Shown here: positions 41,573 through 49,570 of the stretch, piece after piece | How the letters are laid out: each line of letters opens with the position of its first letter | Position numbering within the stretch: the first letter of the stretch is position 1 | Source: Yinghuangia soli | GTDB taxonomy: Bacteria > Actinomycetota > Actinomycetes > Streptomycetales > Streptomycetaceae | DNA length: 64,000 nucleotides | Assembly (NCBI RefSeq): GCF_021502675.1 | Contig: NZ_JAKFHA010000023.1 | Location: forward strand, 62,001 to 126,000 | Direction: 5' to 3' | Position numbers and translations under genes: made by a program | The notes under the pieces: model-generated | What the model saw: only the letters and a program-made list of their open reading frames with translations | The model's database searches: none | What the model was told of the DNA's origin: nothing

Positions 41573-42417
41573 ACGCGCTGCCGGCCGCACTGCGCGACCG
41601 GGTCATGGGCGAAGCGGTACGCCGCCGCCCGCCCGCCGTGCAGACCGGCCCCCACGCACGCGCCTACGCGCACGCGGTGGCGAGCCTCGACGCGATGCTG
41701 CGCAGCCTCACCGCCGACGAGTGGGCGCTCCCGGTACGGCACGACTGGGACGTGCAGCGGACCGTGGTCCACCTGATGGCCGGCGACGGTGCGCTGTGCG
41801 CGGCGGCGCGGGTGCCCGAGGCGGTCCCGCTGCCGCGCTACGAGGGCTTGTTCGCCGAGGCGGACATCCCCGGCAGCCCGGGCGCGGGCTGGGCGGGCCG
41901 CAGCACCTACGTGCTGTCCCGGCACTCCGGCCGCCCCTTCCGGATGAGCTGGCACGCCTGGCGCGCCCAGTCCCGCAGCCTGCTGGGCTGCCCGGCCGCC
42001 CGGGACCGCGACGAGACCGCGATCGAGTACGCGGGCCGCCGCATGAGCCTGGCGGACGCGTTCCTCGCCCGCGGCTTCGAGACGTGGCTGCACGGCGACG
42101 ACATCGGGCGCGCGGTCGGCCGGCCGATGCCCGAGCCCGCCGACGAGTCGATGGCGCTGCTGGTCGGCCTGGGCCTGGCCATGCTCTCCAAGGCCGACCT
42201 GCCGGCCCAGACCCGGCTCGCGCTCACCGGCCCGGGGGCTGCGGACGCCCGGCTCGGCGTCGGCCCGGTGGCCGCGGAACTCACGATGAGCACCTCGGAC
42301 TTCTGCCGGCTTCTCGGCGGCAACCGGCGGGCGGACGAGATCGCCGTGCGGGCGGACGGCGACGCGGACGCGGCGGAGCAGGCCCTGGCGGCGATCGCCG
42401 CGATGGCGATCCTGTGA
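41569..42417 (+). CDS. DinB/MDMPI-family protein coupled to the sigma factor, possible anti-sigma
   Basis: 282 residues. The N-terminal four-helix bundle has the MDMPI pattern LTADEWALPVRHDWDVQRTV with HLMAGD, and RGFETWLHGDDIGRAVGRP (potential metal-binding His). The C-terminal half (ELTMSTSDFCRLLGGNRRAD) is the small SCP2-like or TIGR03083 tail. Enzymes of this family use mycothiol. Members encoded directly after ECF sigma genes in actinomycetes are often regarded as anti-sigma or redox-sensing partners. The ATGA overlap supports co-synthesis. Whether it is enzymatic or regulatory remains open. Confidence 0.85.
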   Translation: MNALPAALRDRVMGEAVRRRPPAVQTGPHARAYAHAVASLDAMLRSLTADEWALPVRHDWDVQRTVVHLMAGDGALCAAARVPEAVPLPRYEGLFAEADIPGSPGAGWAGRSTYVLSRHSGRPFRMSWHAWRAQSRSLLGCPAARDRDETAIEYAGRRMSLADAFLARGFETWLHGDDIGRAVGRPMPEPADESMALLVGLGLAMLSKADLPAQTRLALTGPGAADARLGVGPVAAELTMSTSDFCRLLGGNRRADEIAVRADGDADAAEQALAAIAAMAIL

Positions 42418-42455
42418 GGGAGTGACGCGGCCGCTGCTTGCGTCGGCGTGACCGG

Positions 42456-42476
42456 CCCTCTCGTACCGCGAGAGGG
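42456..42476 (+). terminator. hairpin terminator after the sigma/MDMPI pair
   Basis: CCCTCTCG pairs with CGAGAGGG across a 5-base loop, 38 bp after the stop codon. The arms are perfect. There is no strong U-tract, as is normal in high-GC actinomycetes. Confidence 0.55.
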
Positions 42477-42653
42477 GTTACGCACTTCCGAGTGCCTTCT
42501 TATGCCCGCGGGTCCGGGAATCCACCATGGAGTCATCGCCGAACGATCACCTGATCGCCTTCGGCGGCTCCGGCACCCGAGCGTGCCGCCTGCCCGGCCG
42601 GTGCATCGCAAAGCCGGGTGGGCCCGCCGTCCCGAAACCCTGAAGGAACCGTC

Positions 42654-43100
42654 ATGCTCAGTGCATTCGAGGTGCTCACCATCGTGGTCGTCGGGCTGAT
42701 GGTGGGGGTGGAATGCTCCGTCGTGTTCGTCATGAAGCCGATCCTCGACGCCCTGCCCGGCGATGCCGGCCAGCTCGGCCACGCGCACGGCGGCCGGATG
42801 CTCGGCGCGGCCATGCCGGTCTGGTACATCGGCTCGCTTGCCCTCAGCGCCGTCTGGGCCGTCGCCCGATGGGACGAGCAGGGCACCGGCCTCGTCGTCA
42901 CCGCCGCCGCACTCCTGGTCCTCAGCGTGGCCATGTCGCTTCTGCTGCTCGTCCCGATCAACAACCGGAACAAGACGTGGACCCCCGAGAACCGGCCCGC
43001 GGACTGGAAGCAGCAGCTGAACCGCTGGGAACGCTGGCACTACGCCCGCATCGCCGTCATCACCGGCGCCTTCGCCCTGCTGGCGGCCGCGCTCGCCTAA
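42654..43100 (+). CDS. DUF1772-type membrane protein
   Basis: 148 residues from an ATG with AGGA 6 bases upstream. Four membrane helices (about 5-25, 48-68, 78-100 and 128-147), with PINNRNKTW and NRWERWHYAR between the third and fourth. This layout and the NxxxxxW...W...H pattern are those of DUF1772/anthrone-oxygenase-like proteins, some of which catalyse cofactor-free oxygenation of polyketides. The gene is convergent with, and overlaps by 4 bp, the styrene-monooxygenase-like gene. No aromatic polyketide genes are nearby, so the role is unassigned. Confidence 0.8.
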   Translation: MLSAFEVLTIVVVGLMVGVECSVVFVMKPILDALPGDAGQLGHAHGGRMLGAAMPVWYIGSLALSAVWAVARWDEQGTGLVVTAAALLVLSVAMSLLLLVPINNRNKTWTPENRPADWKQQLNRWERWHYARIAVITGAFALLAAALA

Positions 43101-44323
43101 TGCGACGCCAGATAGGCGTTCGCCTTCTCCTCGGCGTAGAACCACGACTCGAAGTCCGCCGGTTCGTCGAACCCGTTCGCGAAGCGGTCGGCCACCGGCT
43201 GGAGTTGGCCGGCCGCGCCGAGCAGGTTCAGGACGTGCGGGGGCGGCGGGGCCAGCATGGCGTTGGTCCACTTGGTGACCGGCGCGACCACCGACCAGAA
43301 GTCCTCGAACGTCTGCTCCATCCAAGCCCGGTCGAACGGCTGCGTGCCCCGCGCCTCGATCGCCGCCAGATAGCCTGCCGCGCACTTCGCCGCATTGTTC
43401 GAACCCTGGCCGGTGATCGGGTCGTTCGCGACCACCACGTCCGCGACGCCCAGCACCAGCCCGCCGGAGGCGAGTTCGACCACCGGCTTGCGGACCGTCG
43501 GTGCGTAGCGGCCCGCCAGCGTGGCGCCCTCGTCGGCCAACTGCACGCCGTTCGCCGCCCGTTCGTACTCCCACGGGACGAACTGCTTCATCAGCGCAAG
43601 GGTCAGCTCCAGGTGCGCCTCCGGCTCGCGCACGCCCTGGAACGCGTCCAGCGGCCCGCCGGGGACGCCCTCGAAGAAGAAGATGTCGCACGGGCCCGAC
43701 AGCGTCAGTGCCGGCATCACGAACAGCTCGCCCACCCCCGGCACCAAATTGCAGCGCACTGCGGGGAAGTCGTGCTCCGGGCGCGGCGCGAGGCCTTCCA
43801 CGTACGCCACCGCGAGCGACCGCATCGGCTTGTCGTACGGCGAGCGCGCCGGGTCCCGGTCGAACATCCCGGCCAGCGGGCCCTTGCCCGCCGCCAGCAG
43901 CACCAGGTCGTAGCGGCCGGCGTACCAGTCCAGGTCGGAGACCGACACCGGGTGCACCACCAGGTTGCCGCCGCGCCCGGTGAAGAGGTCCAGCCACGCG
44001 GCCATCTTGACCCGCTGGTCCACGGACTGCGCGGGGGCGTCCAGGTGCCCGACCCAGTCGATCGGACGGCTGCCGTCCGGCCCCGCGACCGAGACCCCGA
44101 GCCCGTCGACGCGCGGCGCCCGGTCGTCCCACAGGTTCAGGCCCAGGTCGCGTTCGTGCGCGAGGGCCTTGCCGAACATGCACTGGGTGGACAAGACCCG
44201 CCCGGTCCGGATCTCCTCGGCGGTGCGGTCCGACACCACCGTCACCTCGTAGCCCCGGGACTGGAGCCCCAGGGCGAGCATGAGGCCGGCCTGCCCGGCG
44301 CCGACTATCAGGACTTTGCGCAC
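43097..44323 (-). CDS. styrene/indole monooxygenase-like flavoprotein (StyA type)
   Basis: 408 residues with the N-terminal FAD motif VLIVGAGQAGLMLALGLQSRGYEV, the conserved GRVLSTQCMFGKALAHERDLGLNLW, and the GD-like motif DVVVANDPITGQGSNNA. StyA-type enzymes are one-FAD epoxidases that receive FADH2 from a separate reductase. No reductase gene is adjacent, so it must be supplied from elsewhere. The GTG at 44323 follows GGAGG at a rather long 10 bases. It lies beside the conservon but is separated from it by 116 bp including a small tandem repeat. Confidence 0.88.
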   Translation of the reverse strand: MRKVLIVGAGQAGLMLALGLQSRGYEVTVVSDRTAEEIRTGRVLSTQCMFGKALAHERDLGLNLWDDRAPRVDGLGVSVAGPDGSRPIDWVGHLDAPAQSVDQRVKMAAWLDLFTGRGGNLVVHPVSVSDLDWYAGRYDLVLLAAGKGPLAGMFDRDPARSPYDKPMRSLAVAYVEGLAPRPEHDFPAVRCNLVPGVGELFVMPALTLSGPCDIFFFEGVPGGPLDAFQGVREPEAHLELTLALMKQFVPWEYERAANGVQLADEGATLAGRYAPTVRKPVVELASGGLVLGVADVVVANDPITGQGSNNAAKCAAGYLAAIEARGTQPFDRAWMEQTFEDFWSVVAPVTKWTNAMLAPPPPHVLNLLGAAGQLQPVADRFANGFDEPADFESWFYAEEKANAYLASH

Positions 44324-44371
44324 GACGAACTCGCCTCCGTGGACTGGCAAGGATCAAGAGAACCGCAGGGG

Positions 44372-44401
44372 ACCGCAAGAAGATGCACCGCAAGAAGATG
44401 G
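44372..44401. repeat. two tandem 15-bp units
   Basis: ACCGCAAGAAGATGC followed by ACCGCAAGAAGATGG, with partial flanking copies, in the short gap between the flavoprotein and the conservon GTPase. It is AT-richer than its surroundings. It could be a replication-slippage product or a binding site for a regulator of the flavoprotein. Confidence 0.5.
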
Positions 44402-44439
44402 ACCGCACGGGGAAACGCGGCTGCAGGGGCCGCGTCCGG

Positions 44440-45078
44440 TCAGCGGGTGGCCATCTGCAGCGCGTGCATCACGAGCGTGGCCAGCGCGTTCGCGGAGCTC
44501 TGCCGGTCGCGGGCGTCGCACGCGATCAGCGGCGTCTCCGGGCGCAGCGACAGCGCGTCGCGCAGGTCCTGCACCGGGTACACCGGGGCGCCGTCGAAGG
44601 TGTTGATCGCGACCACGAACGGCATTCCGCTGCGCTCGAAGTAGTCGACGGCCGGGAAGCACTCCTCGATGCGCCGGGTGTCCACGAGCACGACCGCTCC
44701 GACCGCGCCGCGCACCAGGTCGTCCCACATGAACTGGAAGCGCCCCTGGCCCGGTGTGCCGAACAGGTAGAGCACCAGGTCCGATTCCAGGGTGACGCGG
44801 CCGAAGTCCAGCGCGACCGTGGTGGTGACCTTGTCGGGCAGCCCGTCGAGCCGGTCGGTCGCCTCGCTCATCACCGTCATGACCGACTCGGTGGTGAGCG
44901 GTTCGATCTCCGACACCGAACCGACCAGCGTGGTCTTGCCGACCCCGAAGCCGCCGGACACCACGATCTTGGTCGAGGTGATCGGCGGCATGCCGTCCGC
45001 GGCCCGGCGGGGCGCCGGGACGGCGAGCGGAGGTACGGAACGTCCGGCCGTACCGGGGTCAGAGTCTGCGTAGTCCAC
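44440..45078 (-). CDS. conservon small GTPase (CvnD-like, MglA family)
   Basis: 212 residues from a GTG at 45078 that overlaps the DUF742 gene by 20 bp; an internal ATG at residue 30 would also suit. P-loop VVSGGFGVGKTTLVGSV, switch region TTTVALDFGRV, and G3-like FGTPGQGRF, as in MglA-type GTPases. G4 is AINTFDG rather than NKxD, usual for this family. In conservons this protein acts as the output of a membrane-associated, G-protein-like complex linked to the sensor kinase, roadblock and DUF742 proteins. Here all four are present in the standard order. Confidence 0.93.
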   Translation of the reverse strand: MDYADSDPGTAGRSVPPLAVPAPRRAADGMPPITSTKIVVSGGFGVGKTTLVGSVSEIEPLTTESVMTVMSEATDRLDGLPDKVTTTVALDFGRVTLESDLVLYLFGTPGQGRFQFMWDDLVRGAVGAVVLVDTRRIEECFPAVDYFERSGMPFVVAINTFDGAPVYPVQDLRDALSLRPETPLIACDARDRQSSANALATLVMHALQMATR

Positions 45079-45472
45079 CCAGCAGCCTTTCGAGCAGTGC
45101 GCGGTCGGGTCCGTCGCCGTCGCCGGCGGTCTGGTAGACGCTGATGCGGCCTTGGTTGGCCAGGTCGCCGATGAGCACCCGGACGACGCCGAGCGGGAGG
45201 TCGAGCAGGGCGGACACTTCGGCGACGGAGCGTACGCCACGGCAGAGTTCGATGATCGCGCGGACCTCGGGCATGTCGCTGCGGCCGGTCTCCAGGCGGG
45301 CCACGTCGACCACGCCGGCGGCCGCATCGGCCTCGTCGCAGTCGAGCGTGGTGACCAGGGTCTCCACCGACAGGACGTGGCTGTACCGGGTGCGCCCCCG
45401 GGTCAGTGCGTAGGGCCGCACGCGCGCGGAGCGGCCTCCGACCGTGCTGCGTCCCCCGTCGTCAGCGGCCAT
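45059..45472 (-). CDS. conservon DUF742 protein (CvnC-like)
   Basis: 137 residues with the DUF742 features VRPYALTRGRTR, EVRAIIELCRGVRSVAEVSA and LDLPLGVVRVLIGDLANQG, a winged-helix-like fold. The C-terminus LLERLLGGLRRL is typical and overlaps the GTPase gene. Six bases separate it from the roadblock gene. The family is thought to pass signals within the conservon complex, and the wing might contact DNA or protein. Confidence 0.93.
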   Translation of the reverse strand: MAADDGGRSTVGGRSARVRPYALTRGRTRYSHVLSVETLVTTLDCDEADAAAGVVDVARLETGRSDMPEVRAIIELCRGVRSVAEVSALLDLPLGVVRVLIGDLANQGRISVYQTAGDGDGPDRALLERLLGGLRRL

Positions 45473-45478
45473 GGCGTT

Positions 45479-45922
45479 CTACCTCCCTGGTTCGGTGCCC
45501 GGTTCGTGGCTGCGGTGGAGCTCGGCGCGGAGGGCCGGGGTCAGGACATGCCCGGCCCTGCGGACGAATGCTGTCATCTGATAGGCGATGACGGCCAGAT
45601 CCGACGTGCCCGCGGCATGCACGCCGAGGCAGGAACCGTCGCTGATGGACATCGCGACGACGTGCCCCTCGCTCATCGTGACGATCTCCTGGCGCACCTC
45701 GCCCAGCCCCATCACCCGGGCCGCGCCCTGCGCGAGGCTCACCAGGCCGGACACGATCGCGCCGAGGCGCTCACCGCCGGCCTCGGTGTTGTTGCCGCCG
45801 GCCGAGGCCAGCAGCAGCCCGTCCGACGAGACGAGGACGACTTGCCGGATGCCGGGGACGTCCTGGGCCAGCCCGTCCACCAGCCACTTCACGTGGACGA
45901 CGGCGGTGTCCTGTGCGGTCAC
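45479..45922 (-). CDS. conservon roadblock/LC7 protein (CvnB-like)
   Basis: 147 residues from a GTG at 45922 that overlaps the kinase stop as GTGA. The roadblock fold is evident from WLVDGLAQDVPGIRQVVLVS, SDGLLLAS and GHVVAMSISDGSCLGVHAAG. Such proteins act as GTPase-activating or scaffolding partners for the adjacent MglA-like GTPase. The last 30 residues are an unstructured basic tail. Confidence 0.93.
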   Translation of the reverse strand: MTAQDTAVVHVKWLVDGLAQDVPGIRQVVLVSSDGLLLASAGGNNTEAGGERLGAIVSGLVSLAQGAARVMGLGEVRQEIVTMSEGHVVAMSISDGSCLGVHAAGTSDLAVIAYQMTAFVRRAGHVLTPALRAELHRSHEPGTEPGR

Positions 45923-48357
45923 CGGTTCTCACCTCCGGGTGCCGGTGCGGCGGCGGATGTCCTGCTGCCTGCGGAATCGACGGGTTCGACGGGTGCAGCG
46001 GTCTCGAGGGGTGCAGCAGTCTCGAGGGGTGCGGCGGAGTCCGGGAGCGCGGCGGCGGGATCCGGTGCGGATCCCGGTGGTGCGGCAGGCCCGGGGGCAG
46101 CGGCGTCGGCGGGCAGCACGGGCATCACCCGGGTCACCGCGTCGGCGCCGTCCTCCTCGGCCGCTTGCCGGGCGGCCGTGCTGCCCATCTGGAATCCGCT
46201 GAGCCTACGCCGCAGTTCCTCGGCCGCGATAGGCCCGCTGTCGCGTACCGAAGCGGGGTTCGCGGGGGCTGCGGCGCCGGCCGGACCGGCGGCGCCGGGG
46301 GACAGTCCAGGGGCTGCCCCGGAGACGCCTGCCGCGTCCGTGCGCGGGAGGCGCTTGGGCAGGCCCGCGCTGGTGATCCCGATCGGCGAGCCGTGCACCG
46401 GGGTGTCGTCGCGGTACGGGGCGGGCGGGGCGGATGCCGACGCCAGGGCCGCGGCCGCGGTGGCGCCGCGGCGTACCCCGGCACCGCGGCGCGGCAGCAG
46501 CGGAGGGGCCTCCGGGGCGGGTTCGGGGGGCGGGGCGGGCGCTTCGCGGCGGGTGAGCGGGGGTGCATCTGCGTCCGGCGCATCGATTCGGCCGACGGAC
46601 TCGTTCTCGCGGGCCGGGGCGTGACCGCCCCGCCGCGGCAGCGAGGGGAGAGCCGTACTCGTGGCGCCCGCGGCCTCCACCGGCTCGGCAGGGGCTGCCC
46701 CGCCGCGGCGGGGCAAGGTGCCCGCGCCTGCTGCCGGGTTGCCCTGCGGGACGAACGGGACGGCCTCGTCGCCGTCCACCTGGCCGTACGCGGTCAGCGC
46801 GGCGAGCAGCCGGGTCGCATTGAGGTCGTCCAGCGTCTCCGCACGCGGCTGCACTTGCGGCTGCGGCTGCGGCTGCGGCTGAGGGGCGGAGGCCGGAACC
46901 GGCTCCGCGGATGCTGCGGCGTGCCGGCCCGGAGTGCGGGTCGGTGCGGCCGGCTCGGCCGCGGCGGACCGGTCGCCGTGGGCCGGGGCGTCCGCATCGG
47001 ACACCGGGCGTATCGGCTCGCGCCGGGGCAGGGGCGGCAGTTCCGCGGCTTCGGGCGCTGCGGCGTCCGCGGCCGCCGCAGCGCCGGGTATCTCGGCGGC
47101 TGCGGGCGTCTCGGTGGCCGCGACCGGTGCCGCCGCGTCCACCGGTGCCGGTTCGGCGGGTCCCTGGGCGGCCGGGGTGGCCGTCAGGGCGGCCTTCTGC
47201 CGGACCCGGGCCAGCGCGGCCTGCTCGCGGGTGAGTTCGCGTTCGCGGGTGATCTCGGTCGGCGTGGGGCCCGGGCCGTGGATGAGGGACACCGGGAGCA
47301 TCACGATCGCGGCGAGGCCGCCCTCGCGGCGCGGGCGCAGCTGCACGCGCACGCCGTGGCGTACCGCGAGCGCGCCGACCACGAAGACGCCGAGGCCGGC
47401 GAGGTCCGAGGCGCCCGCGGCGGCACGGCCGCCCTGGAGCTGGGCGTTCAGCTCGGGCAGCCGGTCCGGCGCGACACCGAAGCCCTCGTCCTCGACGGTC
47501 AGCAGGATGCCGCGGTTCTCCAGCGTGCGGCCGGCGATGGTGACGCGCGTGCCGGGCGGCGAGTACGCCGCCGCGTTCTCCAGGAGTTCGGCCAGCAGGT
47601 GGCTGATGTCGTCGGCGGTGTGCCCGGCCATCTCGGCCCGGGGGATGTGGCCGATGTCGATGCGCTCGTAGAACTCGATCTCGGACACCGCGGCGCGTAC
47701 GACGTCGAGGAGCGTGCCGGGCGGGCGGTGCCCGTGGTGCTCGTCGGCGTCCGCGAGCACCAGGACGTTCTCGCTGTTGCGCCGCATGCGGGTGGCGAGG
47801 TGGTCCAGCCGGAACAGGTCTTCCAGGCGCTGAGCGTTCTCCTCGGTGCGCTCCAGCTTCTCGATCAGGTCCAGCTGGCGCTCGACCAGGGTCAGCGAGC
47901 GCATCGAAAGGTTCACGAAGGATTCCTGCATGCGTTCGCGCAGCAGGTCGTCCTCGGCGATCAGGAGCTGCTGGCGGCGCGTCAGGTCGGCGATCTCGCC
48001 GCCCCGGCGGTCCAGCTCCTCGGTGAGCCGGCGCTGCGCCTCGTCGCGGCGCGCGATCTCGGCCTGGAGTGCGGCCATGTGGTCGCCGACGAAACGGCGC
48101 TGCAGGGCCGCGGAGACGACCCCGATGATGCCGGACGGGACGTAGAAGAGCGCGACGATGCCCGCGTGCAGGTGCGCACCGTCCGAGACCAGGGTCAGGA
48201 TCGAGATGACCGCAGCGGTCAGGCCGAGTACGCCGGCCGCGGTCGCGGTCGCCACCGCGGGCCCGCTGACGGGCGTGATCCGCTTGTCGGGCAGGCCGCC
48301 TGACAGCAGGTCAGGATCGGCTCCCGGGCTGCTGCGGCCCCGCTGTCCCCCGGCCAT
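45919..48357 (-). CDS. conservon sensor histidine kinase-like protein (CvnA-like)
   Basis: 812 residues; the ATG at 48357 has a GGGAGGGG site. Two membrane helices (about residues 32-80) replace the large periplasmic sensor of other CvnA proteins. A long coiled coil (AALQAEIARRDEAQRRLTEE and on) leads to the dimer/ATPase part: LLAELLENAAAYSPPGTRV, VEDEGFGV and LGVFVVGALAVRHGV. The last 370 residues are Pro/Ala-rich and carry at least five LPRR- or LPKR-type motifs. These may bind the roadblock or DUF742 partners or the membrane. Signal input is unknown. Confidence 0.92.
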   Translation of the reverse strand: MAGGQRGRSSPGADPDLLSGGLPDKRITPVSGPAVATATAAGVLGLTAAVISILTLVSDGAHLHAGIVALFYVPSGIIGVVSAALQRRFVGDHMAALQAEIARRDEAQRRLTEELDRRGGEIADLTRRQQLLIAEDDLLRERMQESFVNLSMRSLTLVERQLDLIEKLERTEENAQRLEDLFRLDHLATRMRRNSENVLVLADADEHHGHRPPGTLLDVVRAAVSEIEFYERIDIGHIPRAEMAGHTADDISHLLAELLENAAAYSPPGTRVTIAGRTLENRGILLTVEDEGFGVAPDRLPELNAQLQGGRAAAGASDLAGLGVFVVGALAVRHGVRVQLRPRREGGLAAIVMLPVSLIHGPGPTPTEITRERELTREQAALARVRQKAALTATPAAQGPAEPAPVDAAAPVAATETPAAAEIPGAAAAADAAAPEAAELPPLPRREPIRPVSDADAPAHGDRSAAAEPAAPTRTPGRHAAASAEPVPASAPQPQPQPQPQVQPRAETLDDLNATRLLAALTAYGQVDGDEAVPFVPQGNPAAGAGTLPRRGGAAPAEPVEAAGATSTALPSLPRRGGHAPARENESVGRIDAPDADAPPLTRREAPAPPPEPAPEAPPLLPRRGAGVRRGATAAAALASASAPPAPYRDDTPVHGSPIGITSAGLPKRLPRTDAAGVSGAAPGLSPGAAGPAGAAAPANPASVRDSGPIAAEELRRRLSGFQMGSTAARQAAEEDGADAVTRVMPVLPADAAAPGPAAPPGSAPDPAAALPDSAAPLETAAPLETAAPVEPVDSAGSRTSAAAPAPGGENR

Positions 48358-48480
48358 TTTCGTCCCCTCCCGAAACATGGCTAGCGATCCTATCCTCACA
48401 CTTCTCGGGCGGATGGTCCCGGTTCCAACAACTCCTTTGGCAATGTTGCCAGTACGCAACCGTATGCAAAGCCGCAAAAC

Positions 48481-48518
48481 GCGAAGCCCCGTCCGGGACA
48501 AGCCGGACGGGGCTTCGC
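48481..48518. terminator. strong bidirectional terminator hairpin
   Basis: A perfect 16-bp stem, GCGAAGCCCCGTCCGG (48481-48496) and its complement (48503-48518), with a 6-base loop. It lies between the ABC-2 permease stop and the conservon start, and serves the permease operon on the minus strand. Confidence 0.8.
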
Positions 48519-48553
48519 ATTCGTACGCGTGAGCCGCGTGACGGGACGCAGTA

Positions 48554-49567
48554 TCAGACGTCGCGCGACTTGATCAGCGTGGCCGCACCGACCAGCGCGG
48601 CGGCGGCGTAGCAGGCCATCAGGATCATGCCGGGCCACGGGCCGAGGCCGCCGCCCAAGTCCGCGTCGTCGGCCGGCGCGATCATCTTGATCAGCAGCAT
48701 CATCGGCGAGTAGTCCACGACCCAGTCGCCGAACTTGCCCGGGATGAAGCCGCCGAAGATGGACGGCACCAGCATGATGCCGAGCACGGTCGTGATGGCG
48801 CCCGCGGAGTGCCGCAGCATCGTGCCGACGCCCAGCGCGAACAGGCCGATCAGGGCCAGGTAGGTCGCCGAGCCCACGACGCCCTTGACGACCTCCTTGC
48901 CGCTCGACGAGCCCGCCACGTCACTCGCGACCACCGCATCGCAGACGAGGTACGCGAGGTAGCACGCCACCAGGCCGACCACGAACATCAGCGTGCCGAA
49001 CACGACCGACTTGGCCGCCAGCACCGTGATGCGGCGCGGGTACGCGGTCAGCGTGGAGCGGATCATGCCGGTGGTGTACTCGGCCGAGATGGTGAGCACG
49101 CCCAGCGTCGCCGCCGCGATCTGCGCGATCATCACGCCGATCAGCGCGAGGGAGACGCTCGGGTCCGGGTTCCCGGAGCCGTCGTTGTCGGACACCGTCG
49201 CACCGAGCAGCGCGGCCAGACCGACGATGAGCACGACCATCACGAGCAGCGACCACATCGTGGAGCGGACCGTGCGGATCTTCGTCCATTCGGACTGCAG
49301 CATGCGGGTGAAGTGCAGGCTGCCGGTCGGGGCCTGCTGGTAGAGCCCCTGCGCGGGCACGGCGCCGGCGCCATGCGGGGCCTGGCCGTTCGGCTGCCAC
49401 TGCGGTGCTCCGCCGGGCTGCCCGTTCGCGCCCGGTGCGGCGTTCGGCGGTGCGGCGTACGCGTGGCCGTTGGCCGCGGCACCCTGGTGCACGCCTGCGG
49501 GGACCGGCTGCGGCGGCTGGTTGGGCGGCTGGTTCGGCTGCTGAGGCTGAGGGGTGGGGGTGGCCAT
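48554..49567 (-). CDS. ABC-2 type transporter permease
   Basis: 337 residues. The first 80 are Pro/Gln/Ala-rich and disordered. Then SEWTKIRTVRSTMWSLLVMV opens the ABC-2 membrane domain with six helices, including LTAYPRRITVLAAKSVVFGT (coupling helix). It is 3 bp from the ATPase gene, with which it forms an exporter. Cargo is unknown; such pairs in Streptomyces range from lipid to antibiotic exporters. Confidence 0.92.
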   Translation of the reverse strand: MATPTPQPQQPNQPPNQPPQPVPAGVHQGAAANGHAYAAPPNAAPGANGQPGGAPQWQPNGQAPHGAGAVPAQGLYQQAPTGSLHFTRMLQSEWTKIRTVRSTMWSLLVMVVLIVGLAALLGATVSDNDGSGNPDPSVSLALIGVMIAQIAAATLGVLTISAEYTTGMIRSTLTAYPRRITVLAAKSVVFGTLMFVVGLVACYLAYLVCDAVVASDVAGSSSGKEVVKGVVGSATYLALIGLFALGVGTMLRHSAGAITTVLGIMLVPSIFGGFIPGKFGDWVVDYSPMMLLIKMIAPADDADLGGGLGPWPGMILMACYAAAALVGAATLIKSRDV

Positions 49568-49570
49568 GGC

